DNA of 64,000 bases from Flavimarina sp. Hel_I_48. Lineage in GTDB: Bacteria; Bacteroidota; Bacteroidia; Flavobacteriales; Flavobacteriaceae. The position numbers were made by a program, and so were the translations under genes. Shown in pieces: positions 10,574 to 19,467 of the stretch. Below the pieces are notes generated by a model that saw only the letters and a program-made list of their open reading frames with translations, was not told the origin of the DNA and searched no databases. The stretch lies in contig NZ_JPOL01000002.1 in NCBI RefSeq assembly GCF_000733945.1, forward strand, positions 3,163,001 through 3,227,000, in the 5' to 3' direction. Within the stretch, counting starts at the first letter, position 1, and each line of letters opens with the position of its first letter.

Positions 10574-11838
10574 ATGAAAGATTTATTCGACAAAATTTAT
10601 AAGGACAAAGGTCCTTTAGGGAAATGGGCGGCGCAAGCCGAAGGATATTTTGTTTTTCCAAAATTGGAAGGGCCTATATCAAACCGTATGAAATTTAGGG
10701 GCAAAGAGGTAATTACCTGGAGTATCAATGATTATCTAGGTCTTGCGGATCATCCTGAAGTTCGTAAAATAGATGCTGAAGCTGCAAAAGATTACGGTTC
10801 TGCCTATCCCATGGGTGCACGTATGATGAGTGGCCATACAGACCTGCACGAGCAATTACAAACGGAACTTGCGGCATTTGTAAACAAAGAAGCTGCTTAT
10901 TTGCTCAATTTTGGCTATCAGGGTATGGTTTCTACCGTAGATGCACTGGTTTCAAAGGATGATATCATCGTTTATGATATGGATGCACACGCGTGTATCA
11001 TTGATGGTGTTCGCCTTCATATGGGTAAACGCTTTACCTATAAGCATAATGATATCGATAGCATCGAAAAAACCTGCAACGCGCCACTAAACTTGCTGAG
11101 CAGACCGGCGGTGGGATCTTATTGATCTCCGAAGGTGTTTTTGGAATGCGCGGCGAGCAGGGGAAATTAAAAGAAATTACAGATCTTAAGGAGAAGTACA
11201 ATTTCCGTTTGTTTGTTGATGATGCACACGGATTTGGAACACTTGGAGCAACTGGTGCAGGAGCCGGTGAAGAGCAGGGCGTTCAGGATAAAATAGACGT
11301 GTATTTTGCAACGTTCGCAAAATCTATGGCCAGTACCGGAGCGTTTATCGCGGCAGATCAGGAGATCATTGATTATTTAAAATACAACCTGCGCTCACAG
11401 ATGTTTGCAAAATCTTTGCAGATGCAACTTGTCGTAGGGGCTTTAAAGCGTCTAGATATGTTGCGCACCATGCCAGAACTTCGTGAAAAGTTATGGGAAA
11501 ATGTGAATGCGCTTCAAAACGGACTTAAAAAGCGTGGTTTTGATATAGGTACCACACAGAGTTGTGTAACACCGGTTTATCTAAAGGGAAGTATTCCTGA
11601 AGCTATGGCACTTGTTAAAGACCTACGTGAAAATCACGGTATCTTCTGTTCTATCGTAGTTTATCCCGTAATTCCAAAAGGATTGATTTTATTACGTTTA
11701 ATACCTACCGCAACACATACATTGCAGGACGTTGAAGAAACGCTGGATGCATTCTCCGCAATCAGGGAGCGTCTGGAAAACGGTGTTTACAAAAAACTTT
11801 CCGCAGGGGTTTCCGCCGCTATGGAAGAAGCTGAATAG
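10574..11838 (+). pseudogene. Alpha-oxoamine synthase (aminotransferase class I/II fold), frameshifted at an A-run
   Basis: Two abutting frames together encode one ~420-aa PLP enzyme of the alpha-oxoamine synthase family (KBL, BioF, serine palmitoyltransferase). The first part (10574-11125) has WSINDYLGLADHPEV and GSAYPMGARMMSGH; the second (from ~11073) has ISEGVFGMRG, VDDAHGFG and PLP-Lys in FAKSMASTGAF (Lys codon 11320). The frame breaks at 11067-11072, a run of six A; with seven A the reading continues K-N-L-Q-R-A-T-K-L, exactly as expected. The short N-terminus and lack of other bio genes favour a serine palmitoyltransferase-like role in sphingolipid synthesis (inference). It could be a sequencing error, a real mutation, or -1 slippage on the A-run. 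Start chosen at ATG 10574 rather than TTG 10556. Confidence 0.85.
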
Positions 11839-11894
11839 GTCGTCATAAGCGTATAAAATTATTTTCAGCTTTTCTAAAGCTTAAATAATAGAGT

Positions 11895-11934
11895 AAAAAA
11901 AGCCCGAAAATCATTGATTTTCGGGCTTTTATTG
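11895..11934. terminator. Bidirectional intrinsic terminator between convergent genes
   Basis: Perfect 13-bp stem AGCCCGAAAATCA / TGATTTTCGGGCT with an A-run before it and a TTTT run after it, so it works on both strands. It serves the oxoamine synthase (+) and the alpha/beta hydrolase (-). Confidence 0.9.
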
Positions 11935-11949
11935 TGTTTTTCTGATCTA

Positions 11950-12711
11950 TTAATAGACCTGTTTACAGGTGTTGATTATTATGTCAGCGAGTTCTTTTGG
12001 GGCTTCCATTGGTATCAAATGGCCTATCTTTTTCAGCACAACTACTTTTGGATCGTTGAAGTAAGGTTTTACTTCCTCTTCTATCCATTTCATTGGGATA
12101 ACGGGGTCATCTTGTGAACAAACAATCGTAGTGGGGGTATTCCCCTTTTTAATATGGGATGATACATCATTGTTCATTCCGGTTTCCAGCCACCAGTCCC
12201 ACGTTTTATCATCTATCTCAAGTTGGGATGCAACTGCATGTTGAAACAGTTCGTCATTTAATGCTGCTACAGTTGCATTAGAAACCGTGGTAATAGCCTC
12301 CTGGCGATCAGGATGTTTGAGCATACGTTTTTTTTCTTCCACAGGCATTTTTTCAACCGTAGGAGGGGAAGGGGCGATAAGCAATAAATGCTGTGGTGGG
12401 TTTTTAGAACGTGCGGCGGCATAAGCGACTATTTTAGCACCCATAGAATGCCCGCACAAAATATACGTGTCCAGTTTTAATGCTTTTATTCGCGCTTCAA
12501 GATTTTCGGCAAAAGCCGAAATGGAAATGCGGTCTAAAGGTTCTGTATTGCCAAAACCGGGAAGATTGATCAAATAGCACGTAAAATCGTTTTTTAGGTA
12601 TTCGGCAAGCCATTGCCAACTTTCAGCATTGCCGCCAAAATAATGGACAAACACCATGTTTTTATCTCCATTGCCCACTTTTAGGCAGTCATTTTTTTGT
12701 TCTTTTTTCAT
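11950..12711 (-). CDS. Alpha/beta-hydrolase fold protein
   Basis: 253 aa from ATG 12711 (a TTG at 12723 would add four residues and is less likely). Sequence features are the oxyanion-hole region VFVHYFGGNAESW, nucleophile Ser89 in CGHSMG, a cap region, and the C-terminal QDDPVIPMKWI and KIGHLIPMEAP segments carrying the Asp and His of the triad. These are typical of small cytosolic hydrolases or esterases (BioH/MenH-like appearance). No signal peptide is present. The substrate is unknown. It converges on the oxoamine synthase with a shared terminator. Confidence 0.85.
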   Translation of the reverse strand: MKKEQKNDCLKVGNGDKNMVFVHYFGGNAESWQWLAEYLKNDFTCYLINLPGFGNTEPLDRISISAFAENLEARIKALKLDTYILCGHSMGAKIVAYAAARSKNPPQHLLLIAPSPPTVEKMPVEEKKRMLKHPDRQEAITTVSNATVAALNDELFQHAVASQLEIDDKTWDWWLETGMNNDVSSHIKKGNTPTTIVCSQDDPVIPMKWIEEEVKPYFNDPKVVVLKKIGHLIPMEAPKELADIIINTCKQVY

Positions 12712-12860
12712 AAAAAATAGCAATTTTTTGTTCTTTTTCTTAGCTAAAAGTACTGTTTTGAATACAGAAGTTTTGACACTTTTCAGCCGTTAACATATAT
12801 ATAAAAGTAGCTATACCTATTCATTATAATGTATTTTTAACGAACAAAAAAAATTGAAAA

Positions 12861-13673
12861 ATGGATTTAAAAATTAAAAACAAAGTTGCACTCATTACAG
12901 GCGGCGATTCTGGCATAGGCTTGGAAACTGCCAAATTACTTCTTAGTGAAGGAGTAAAAGTTATATTGAGTGATAAGGATCAATCTGACTTAGATGAAGT
13001 CATCAAAGAGTTGAAGAAGGAGACCAATACCGAAAATTTGTATGGTATGGCGGCTGATCTTTTAGACAATGATGCAGTAGTTGCTATGGCAGAAAAGGTC
13101 AAAAAAGATTTTGGCGGAATAGATATTTTAGTAAATGCGGCCGGAGCCAGGGGTGCTGCCGGGGATTTCCTCACCTTAAGCGATGAGGACTGGATGGAAA
13201 CCATACAGATAGATCTTATGGGAGCCGTGCGTATTGCCCGGGCATTTATCCCACAAATGCAAGGTAAAAACTGGGGAAGAATCATTATGATCTCTTCAGA
13301 AAATGCCATGCAACCTTACGAAGAAGAGAGCCCGTACAATGCATGTAAAGCAGCGATTATCAATTTCGCCAAATGCTTATCACGTATTTATGGAAAAGAA
13401 AATATACTTACAAACACCGTTTCACCAGCTTTTATTGAAACGCCCATGACCAATGCAATGATGGAAGATCTTGCGGAAGAAAAAGGAGTTTCTGAGAAAG
13501 AGGCTGTAGATTGGTTCTTGAAAAACAAACGCCCACACCTGGAAGTACAACGTCGTGGTCAACCAGAAGAGGTTGCTGCAGTTATTGCTTTCTTATGTTC
13601 TGATCAGGCCAGTTTTGTAAACGGTAGCAATTACCGGGTAGATGCTGGTGCAGTAGAATCTGCATTCGGATAA
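12861..13673 (+). CDS. Short-chain dehydrogenase/reductase (SDR)
   Basis: 270 aa. Classical SDR: NAD(P)-binding TGGDSGIG near residue 13-20, NAAG at 92-95, catalytic Ser146 and Tyr159-x3-Lys163 (PYNACK), and a C-terminal VDAG. Asp38-Lys39 after the second strand hints at NAD(H) preference (inference). The gene stands alone with a strong terminator downstream. The substrate cannot be told from sequence. Confidence 0.88.
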   Translation: MDLKIKNKVALITGGDSGIGLETAKLLLSEGVKVILSDKDQSDLDEVIKELKKETNTENLYGMAADLLDNDAVVAMAEKVKKDFGGIDILVNAAGARGAAGDFLTLSDEDWMETIQIDLMGAVRIARAFIPQMQGKNWGRIIMISSENAMQPYEEESPYNACKAAIINFAKCLSRIYGKENILTNTVSPAFIETPMTNAMMEDLAEEKGVSEKEAVDWFLKNKRPHLEVQRRGQPEEVAAVIAFLCSDQASFVNGSNYRVDAGAVESAFG

Positions 13674-13702
13674 AAACACCGAAAACAATTAAAATCAATC
13701 AA

Positions 13703-13736
13703 AAAACGCCTAATAATTATGATTATTAGGCGTTTT
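13703..13736. terminator. Bidirectional intrinsic terminator
   Basis: Perfect 15-bp stem (AAAACGCCTAATAAT / ATTATTAGGCGTTTT) with a TATG loop, 30 bp after the SDR stop. U-runs exist on both strands. Confidence 0.9.
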
Positions 13737-13827
13737 TACTTTTCGTTTTATTGAGCATTCTACTGACTTCTATATCTTTAAAAAATACCTCAAATTTTAT
13801 ATTGGTAAATATATTACACTATTTTTT

Positions 13828-13912
13828 GGGCGTTTCCCTGCGGGTCGGGCTTTATGTTGCAATCTTTTTGCTCGTACCTTACAAAAAGGATTTCCACTTC
13901 AATCCCTAACGC
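13828..13912. repeat. Palindromic REP-like element in the SDR-GSIII intergenic region
   Basis: The 328-bp gap between the SDR and GSIII holds a terminator and this structured segment. Its ends pair (GCGTT near 13831, AACGC at 13908-13912), an inner AATCTTTTTG at 13861 pairs with CAAAAAGGATT at 13882, and CCCTGCGGG forms a small side hairpin. It resembles dispersed palindromic repeats that I recall from flavobacterial intergenic regions; only one copy is in this window, so repeat status is inference. Confidence 0.45.
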
Positions 13913-14001
13913 AAATTTAAGTCAATAGACTATACCATTAGATTATTTCAATATAGAACTACGCATTTTATTCATCCAGAAATCGATATAAGATAGCGCT
14001 A

Positions 14002-16185
14002 CTACCTAAAAAACAATAATTCCCTACTTTTTGTAAGTGGCCAGAGTTTGTCTTCGACCAGTAATTCCAGTTTGTCACAATGGTAGCGCAGCGTCTCAAA
14101 ATAGGGTTTTACCTTGTGGGTATATAGTTTTGCGCGGTTATTTAGGTCTAATTGATTTGCCTCCTTACGCGTTTCAATCATTGCCGTAATATCGCTGTTG
14201 ATTGCGCTCAGGTGATTTGAAATGGATTCAATAAGCTTCATTTGCTCGGCGGCAAGAGGTTTGAATTCCTTACCGTAAATATCCTGTAAACCTTTCACAT
14301 TCTTAATAAGTATGTTCTGATAGCGAATAGCGGTGGGTATAACATGGTTACGTGCAATATCGCCCAGCACACGGCTTTCTATTTGTACACGTTTTACGTA
14401 TTCCTCGAGCTCAATTTCCTGGCGCGCATTGATTTCTGTAGCGTTCATGACGCCCATTTTCTCATAAAGCTTGATCGTCTTGGGATCAATTTGAATTTTT
14501 ATCGCGTCAAGTGTGGTTCTGTTATTGCTTAATTTCCGCTTTGCGGCCTCTCTGATCCAGGCTTCACTATACCCATCGCCCTCAAAACGTATTTTTTTAG
14601 ACGCTTTGATATATTCCCTGAGTGTATTAAAAATCGCTTCATCTTTTTTTAGACCCTTTTTATCAATGAGTTTATCCACTTCATTTTTAAACTGAATCAA
14701 TTGATTGGCCACAATCGTATTCAATACGGTCATGGGTTTTGCACAGTTGGCGGTTGAGCCCACCGCGCGGAATTCAAATTTATTGCCCGTAAATGCAAAA
14801 GGCGATGTGCGGTTGCGGTCTGTATTGTCCTGAAGAATCTCAGGTATTTTGCCCACCACATTCAATTTAAGGTCTGTTTTTTCCTGTGGTGAAAGTTTGC
14901 CGGTGGTAACTTTTTCCAGTTCGTCAAGCACTTGCGTAAGCTGTTTGCCTATAAATATCGAAATAATAGAGGGCGGCGCTTCGCTGGAGCCGAGCCTGTA
15001 ATCATTACCAGCAGAGGCCACCGAAGCACGCAGGAGTTCCTCATGATCGTGAACGGCTTTAATGGTGTTGACAAAAAAAGTAAGGAACTGAAGGTTTTTA
15101 GTGGGTGTACTGCCCGGACTCAATAAGTTGGTTCCCGTATCTGTCGCCAGGGACCAGTTGTTGTGTTTGCCGCTTCCGTTGACCCCTGCAAAGGGTTTTT
15201 CATGAAAAAGTACCTTTAAATGGTGTTTTTCGGCCACTTTTTCCATGATATCCATAAGCAGCGAGTTGTGGTCTACCGCTAGGTTGGCTTCCTCAAAAAC
15301 CGGAGCCAGCTCAAACTGGTTTGGCGCCACTTCGTTATGGCGTGTCTTGACCGGAATACCAAGACGGATACTTTCATATTCAAGTTCCCGCATAAACTGA
15401 AAAACGCGTGATGGTATACTGCCAAAATAATGATCGTCGAGTTGTTGACCCTTAGCCGAAGCATGGCCCAAAAGCGCCCGGCCGGTCTGGCTAATATCAG
15501 GGCGGGAGGCGGCAAGAGAGGCATCAAGCAAAAAATATTCCTGCTCCCACCCTAAGGTGGCAGTTACCTTTTTAACCGATTTGTCAAAATAGAGCGCAAC
15601 CTGTGTTGCTGCTTCATCCAGGGTATTTAATGCGCGCAGCAGCGGGGTTTTGTTATCAAGCGCTTCGCCGGTATACGATACAAAAACAGTGGGGATGCAA
15701 AGCGTTGAACCTAATATAAAGGCGGGTGAGGTGGGATCCCAGGCCGTATAGCCGCGTGCTTCAAATGTATTCCGAATCCCGCCATGCGGAAAAGAAGACG
15801 CATCAGGTTCCTGTTGTACCAGTTGGCCACCATCAAACTGTTCAATGGCAAGTCCATCTAAGGTAAGGTCAAAAAAGGCATCGTGTTTTTCTGCGGTGGT
15901 ACCGGTGAGGGGTTGAAACCAATGCGTGTAATGGGTGGCGTTTTTGCTTATCGCCCATTGTTTCATCGCAGCGGCCGTGCTATCGGCAATTTTTCGGTCA
16001 ATTTTTGAACCTTTTGATATGGCTTCTTCTACCGCCTGGAATCCTTCCGAAGGAAGAAATTGACGCATGGCACTGGTATTAAATACGTTACTTCCAAAAT
16101 AAGTTGATTTTTTTTCATCGTCCTTAAAGGGAATGGCTTTTTGAGACCGCGCCTGCATAACGGATTTATATCGAATTGTTGACAT
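14002..16185 (-). CDS. glnN: Type III glutamine synthetase (GSIII)
   Basis: 727 aa, the usual length of GSIII and far longer than GSI/GSII. The N-terminal GSIII domain contains WFQPLTGTTAEKHDAFFDL and ATLGWEQEYFL; the catalytic domain has ETRHNEVAPNQFELAP-like KTRHNEVAPNQFE, GSGKHNNWSL, NDYRLGSSEAPP and TSPFAFTGNKFEFRAVGS. It makes glutamine from glutamate, ammonia and ATP, probably as a dodecamer. It is divergent from a GSII-type gene and shares a short intergenic region with it that carries back-to-back promoters and an inverted repeat, which suggests common nitrogen control. Confidence 0.95.
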   Translation of the reverse strand: MSTIRYKSVMQARSQKAIPFKDDEKKSTYFGSNVFNTSAMRQFLPSEGFQAVEEAISKGSKIDRKIADSTAAAMKQWAISKNATHYTHWFQPLTGTTAEKHDAFFDLTLDGLAIEQFDGGQLVQQEPDASSFPHGGIRNTFEARGYTAWDPTSPAFILGSTLCIPTVFVSYTGEALDNKTPLLRALNTLDEAATQVALYFDKSVKKVTATLGWEQEYFLLDASLAASRPDISQTGRALLGHASAKGQQLDDHYFGSIPSRVFQFMRELEYESIRLGIPVKTRHNEVAPNQFELAPVFEEANLAVDHNSLLMDIMEKVAEKHHLKVLFHEKPFAGVNGSGKHNNWSLATDTGTNLLSPGSTPTKNLQFLTFFVNTIKAVHDHEELLRASVASAGNDYRLGSSEAPPSIISIFIGKQLTQVLDELEKVTTGKLSPQEKTDLKLNVVGKIPEILQDNTDRNRTSPFAFTGNKFEFRAVGSTANCAKPMTVLNTIVANQLIQFKNEVDKLIDKKGLKKDEAIFNTLREYIKASKKIRFEGDGYSEAWIREAAKRKLSNNRTTLDAIKIQIDPKTIKLYEKMGVMNATEINARQEIELEEYVKRVQIESRVLGDIARNHVIPTAIRYQNILIKNVKGLQDIYGKEFKPLAAEQMKLIESISNHLSAINSDITAMIETRKEANQLDLNNRAKLYTHKVKPYFETLRYHCDKLELLVEDKLWPLTKSRELLFFR

Positions 16186-16272
16186 TTTACTTAATTTTCA
16201 AGAATATGTAAAAAAATAGGGTGTGCTAAAATATATATAATAATTTACCCTCTATTTTTATAGGATGTCTTG

Positions 16273-16280
16273 CAAATATA
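16273..16280 (-). promoter_or_regulatory. Predicted -7 box for GSIII
   Basis: On the minus strand 16280-16273 reads TATATTTG, a perfect match to the Bacteroidetes -7 consensus TAnnTTTG. A possible -33 TTTG lies at 16308-16305, with a somewhat long 24-nt spacer. The box is 88 bp upstream of the GSIII start. Confidence 0.5.
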
Positions 16281-16298
16281 ATTATTTTAGAAGCTACC

Positions 16299-16319
16299 GC
16301 CCCTCAAAAATTTAGGGGC
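16299..16319. promoter_or_regulatory. Inverted repeat between divergent glutamine synthetase promoters (possible operator)
   Basis: GCCCCT-N9-AGGGGC lies between the two -7 boxes of glnN and glnII and overlaps the predicted -33 regions. A protein bound here could control both genes. No binding protein is identified; the operator role is inference. Confidence 0.4.
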
Positions 16320-16344
16320 AGATTCATAATAATTCTTATATTTG
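16311..16344 (+). promoter_or_regulatory. Predicted promoter of glnII
   Basis: TATATTTG at 16337-16344 matches TAnnTTTG exactly; a TTTA box at 16311-16314 lies about 22 nt upstream, near the expected -33 position. The start codon follows 38 bp later. Confidence 0.55.
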
Positions 16345-16382
16345 TTATAAATCAACATTAAAACAAAACAATTTATAGTCTT

Positions 16383-17402
16383 ATGGCCAAACCAGTGAAA
16401 TCAAAATTAGAATATTTATGGTTGGATGGATACGAACCCACTGCCAACTTAAGGAGCAAGACTAAAGTCGAAGATGATTTTAGCGGAAAGTTAGAGGACT
16501 GTCCCATATGGTCTTTTGACGGTTCTTCAACACGACAGGCTGAGGGTGGATCTTCTGACTGTTTATTAAAACCCGTAGCTATCTATCCAGATCCAGCCCG
16601 TAAAAATGGCTATCTGGTAATGACAGAGGTTCTCAATGCAGACAAAACACCTCACGTTTCTAACGGTAGGGCTACCATAGATGACGAGGATGATGATTTC
16701 TGGTTCGGTTTTGAGCAGGAATACTTTATAATGGACAAAGAAACCGGCTTACCGTTAGGTTTCCCCGTAGGAGGATATCCTGGCCCACAAGGTATGTACT
16801 ATTGCTCTGTAGGTGGTAAAAACACACACGGTCGTGGTTTTGTAGAAGAACACGCAGATCTTTGTATAGAAGCTGGCCTTAACTTTGAAGGAATCAACCA
16901 GGAGGTTGCCAGTGGACAGTGGGAATTCCAACTTTTTGCTAAAGGTGCACAAAAAGCCGGAGATGAAATCTGGGTAGCGCGATACCTTTTACAACGTCTC
17001 ACCGAAAGTTATGGTTGGTATATAGAGTATCACCCTAAACCGGTAAAAGGAGACTGGAACGGTTCTGGTATGCATGCCAACTTCTCCAATTCTACTTTAC
17101 GTACCTGCGGTGATAAAGAAACCTACATGAAAATTTGTGAGGCCTTCCGTCCTGTGGTAAAAGAGCATATTGAAGTTTATGGAGAGTTTAACGATCAGCG
17201 TCTTACCGGTAAGCACGAGACCGCGTCCATACACGACTTCTCTTACGGGATTTCAGACCGTGGGGCATCTATACGCATCCCTATTATTACAGTAGAAAAA
17301 GGGTGGAAAGGCTGGTTAGAAGATCGTCGCCCGGCTTCTAATGGTGATCCATACAAAATTGCTGGTAGAATCGTAAAAACGGTTAAATCTGCAGATGTTT
17401 AA
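16383..17402 (+). CDS. glnII: Glutamine synthetase, GSII (eukaryote-like) type
   Basis: 339 aa, the length of GSII rather than GSI (~470). GS beta-grasp N-terminus (LEYLWLDGYEPTANLRSKTK, WSFDGSSTRQAEGGSSD), the FGFEQEYF metal-ligand motif, GQWEFQ, NGSGMHANFS ATP site and the C-terminal GISDRGASIRIP with Arg residues that bind glutamate. Residues GDPYKIAGRIVKT end the protein. It probably forms the decameric enzyme typical of GSII. Having both GSII and GSIII in one divergent pair suggests redundant or condition-specific ammonia assimilation. Confidence 0.95.
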   Translation: MAKPVKSKLEYLWLDGYEPTANLRSKTKVEDDFSGKLEDCPIWSFDGSSTRQAEGGSSDCLLKPVAIYPDPARKNGYLVMTEVLNADKTPHVSNGRATIDDEDDDFWFGFEQEYFIMDKETGLPLGFPVGGYPGPQGMYYCSVGGKNTHGRGFVEEHADLCIEAGLNFEGINQEVASGQWEFQLFAKGAQKAGDEIWVARYLLQRLTESYGWYIEYHPKPVKGDWNGSGMHANFSNSTLRTCGDKETYMKICEAFRPVVKEHIEVYGEFNDQRLTGKHETASIHDFSYGISDRGASIRIPIITVEKGWKGWLEDRRPASNGDPYKIAGRIVKTVKSADV

Positions 17403-17436
17403 ATTTATCTGATTCTTCAGAATACATATATATTGA

Positions 17437-17469
17437 AAGTCCGCTTTTTATTGGAAGCGGACTTTTTTT
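17437..17469 (+). terminator. Intrinsic terminator after glnII
   Basis: AAGTCCGCTT / AAGCGGACTT stem of 10 bp, 8-nt loop and a run of seven or more T, 35 bp after the stop codon. Confidence 0.9.
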
Positions 17470-17563
17470 GTGTTTATGGGAAAGAAAATAGGCCAAAAAG
17501 CTCCAGAAAACCTTATTTATAGCCAAAAAACAGCCGTTTTTAGGTGTTTTTAAGGATAGAAGG

Positions 17564-18520
17564 TTACAGTAATACCGTTAAGGAAATAAACACACAGTAC
17601 AGTCCAAAAAGCAGGAGTCCTTTCCATCTATTAAATATTTTGAAAGGCTTGATAAGTGCTAAAGGGAGTAGAACAACTGCAAAACCAAGCAGCCAGAAAA
17701 TGTTACTTGATAAAATAAGTGGATCTATGACATCAATAGGTGTAATCATAGCAGTTATGCCAAGTACAGATGCTATGTTGAAAATATTGGAACCTATTAA
17801 ATTACCAAGCGAAAGAGCTTCTTCTTTTTTAATTACCGCCATGACAGATGCTGCCAGTTCAGGAACACTCGTACCAATGGCCAGTACGGTTACCGCAATC
17901 GCATAATCGCCCACGCCCAGCATTCTGGCGAGCGTGGTAGCTCCAGAAATGACAAGTTCAGAACCAAAATAAAGTCCGGCAGCGCCTATGATTAACCAAA
18001 GAATGATCTTAAAATAAGATGTTTTAGGAACAACATTTGTGGCATTTTCTATTTCCTCATTTTCAGTAATGCGTTTTGCCCTTGTTCTTTTGATCAATAC
18101 AAACAGGTACACTAAAAGTCCCACAAATAAACCGATGCCTTCAATACGGCTAATGACCGAGTCATTGAGCAAAGCCAGATAAAGTGCCATCGAGAACAAG
18201 ACCATTACCGGCCAGTTAAACCTAAAAAAATCCCGATCTACTTTAAGGCTGCCCAGTAGGGCGGTGATTCCCAGTACAAGTCCCAGATTTGCAATATTGC
18301 TACCTATGACATTTCCCAGGGAAATATCTGCCAGACCGTCCAGGGCTGCCTGAAGGCTGACAAGCAACTCGGGCGCAGAAGTAGCAAAAGAAACCACGGT
18401 AAGTCCCACGAGCATTTTAGAAAGATTGAACTTGAATGACAGACCTACCGCAGACCGCACTAAAAATTCACCACCTATAACCAGAAAAACCAGTCCTAAC
18501 AAAATATATAAAATGCCCAT
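17564..18520 (-). CDS. Calcium/sodium antiporter (CaCA superfamily, YrbG-like)
   Basis: 318 aa, about ten hydrophobic segments. The two inverted alpha-repeats of the CaCA family are clear: GNVIGSNIANLGLVLG in the first half and GNLIGSNIFNIASVLG in the second, each preceded by an SxPEL motif (TSAPELLVS, TSVPELAAS). The protein sits in the inner membrane and exchanges Ca2+ (or another divalent cation) for Na+. It is 54 bp downstream of folP on the same strand and could be cotranscribed. Confidence 0.92.
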   Translation of the reverse strand: MGILYILLGLVFLVIGGEFLVRSAVGLSFKFNLSKMLVGLTVVSFATSAPELLVSLQAALDGLADISLGNVIGSNIANLGLVLGITALLGSLKVDRDFFRFNWPVMVLFSMALYLALLNDSVISRIEGIGLFVGLLVYLFVLIKRTRAKRITENEEIENATNVVPKTSYFKIILWLIIGAAGLYFGSELVISGATTLARMLGVGDYAIAVTVLAIGTSVPELAASVMAVIKKEEALSLGNLIGSNIFNIASVLGITAMITPIDVIDPLILSSNIFWLLGFAVVLLPLALIKPFKIFNRWKGLLLFGLYCVFISLTVLL

Positions 18521-18574
18521 AAAACCTAATTAGAAGTGCGAATATACTCAAAACCAAAAGACATCTAAAACCCA

Positions 18575-19402
18575 CTATTCTGCCAGGTTTTCAAGTAGTT
18601 TTACGGCTTCAATAGCCGGTTTTACATCATGAACGCGTACTATCGTAGCGCCCTTTTGCAGTGCAATCGTGTTCAAAACAGTGGTGCCATTCAATGCCTG
18701 GGAAGGTTCCAGCTCCAGAGTTTTGTAAATGGTTGATTTACGTGAAAGCCCAGCCAATAGTGGAAAGTCTAAAGCTTGAAAAAGTTCCATTCTGGAAAGA
18801 AGTTCAAAATTTTGATTTATTGTCTTGGCAAAGCCAAAACCCGGATCAATAATAAGGTCATTGATGCCCTGTTTTTGAGCTTCAGCAACGCGTTCACTAA
18901 AATAGAAAAGAACATCTTTCACAAGGTTATCATATTCCGTTAAGGATTTCATGGTCTGCGGAGTGCCACGCATGTGCATCATAATGTAGGGAACCTGAAG
19001 TTCTGCCACGGTTTTCAACATGTTATCGTCTAACATTCCCGCGGAAATATCATTGATAAGCGCTGCTCCCGCTTCAATACTTTGCCTGGCAACCCTGGCC
19101 CGAAAAGTATCTATGGACAGTAAAATGTCAGGAAATCGTTCAAGCAATAAGGTGATGATAGGCAGCAGGCGTTCCAATTCTTCTTCTTCACAAACATGAT
19201 CAGCTCCCGGTCTGGAACTGTACGCGCCAAGGTCTATAAACGTAGCGCCTTCAGAAAGCATGCGTGCCGTTTGATCAATAATGGACTCATTATCGGCATA
19301 CTTGCCACCATCATAAAAGGAATCTGGGGTAAGGTTTAAAATCCCCATTACAACGGGTTTTTGTAGCGGTATTAAACGCCCTTTACAGGTAATGCTTTTC
19401 AT
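18575..19402 (-). CDS. folP: Dihydropteroate synthase
   Basis: 275 aa TIM barrel. Signature segments are MGILNLTPDSFYDGGKY (pterin-loop, residues ~19-35), IDLGAYSSRPGA, SIDTFRARVA, LINDISAG, MMHMRGTPQTM, IDPGFGFAKT and GLSRKSTI. The enzyme condenses dihydropterin pyrophosphate with p-aminobenzoate in folate synthesis and is the target of sulfonamides. It is divergent from the DUF1599 gene, which starts 65 bp away on the other strand. Confidence 0.96.
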   Translation of the reverse strand: MKSITCKGRLIPLQKPVVMGILNLTPDSFYDGGKYADNESIIDQTARMLSEGATFIDLGAYSSRPGADHVCEEEELERLLPIITLLLERFPDILLSIDTFRARVARQSIEAGAALINDISAGMLDDNMLKTVAELQVPYIMMHMRGTPQTMKSLTEYDNLVKDVLFYFSERVAEAQKQGINDLIIDPGFGFAKTINQNFELLSRMELFQALDFPLLAGLSRKSTIYKTLELEPSQALNGTTVLNTIALQKGATIVRVHDVKPAIEAVKLLENLAE

Positions 19403-19467
19403 TATATGGCGAAGATTTTTTTAAATTGGCTATTTTAGGCGAAATTTACGCAAAATGAAACGCATTG

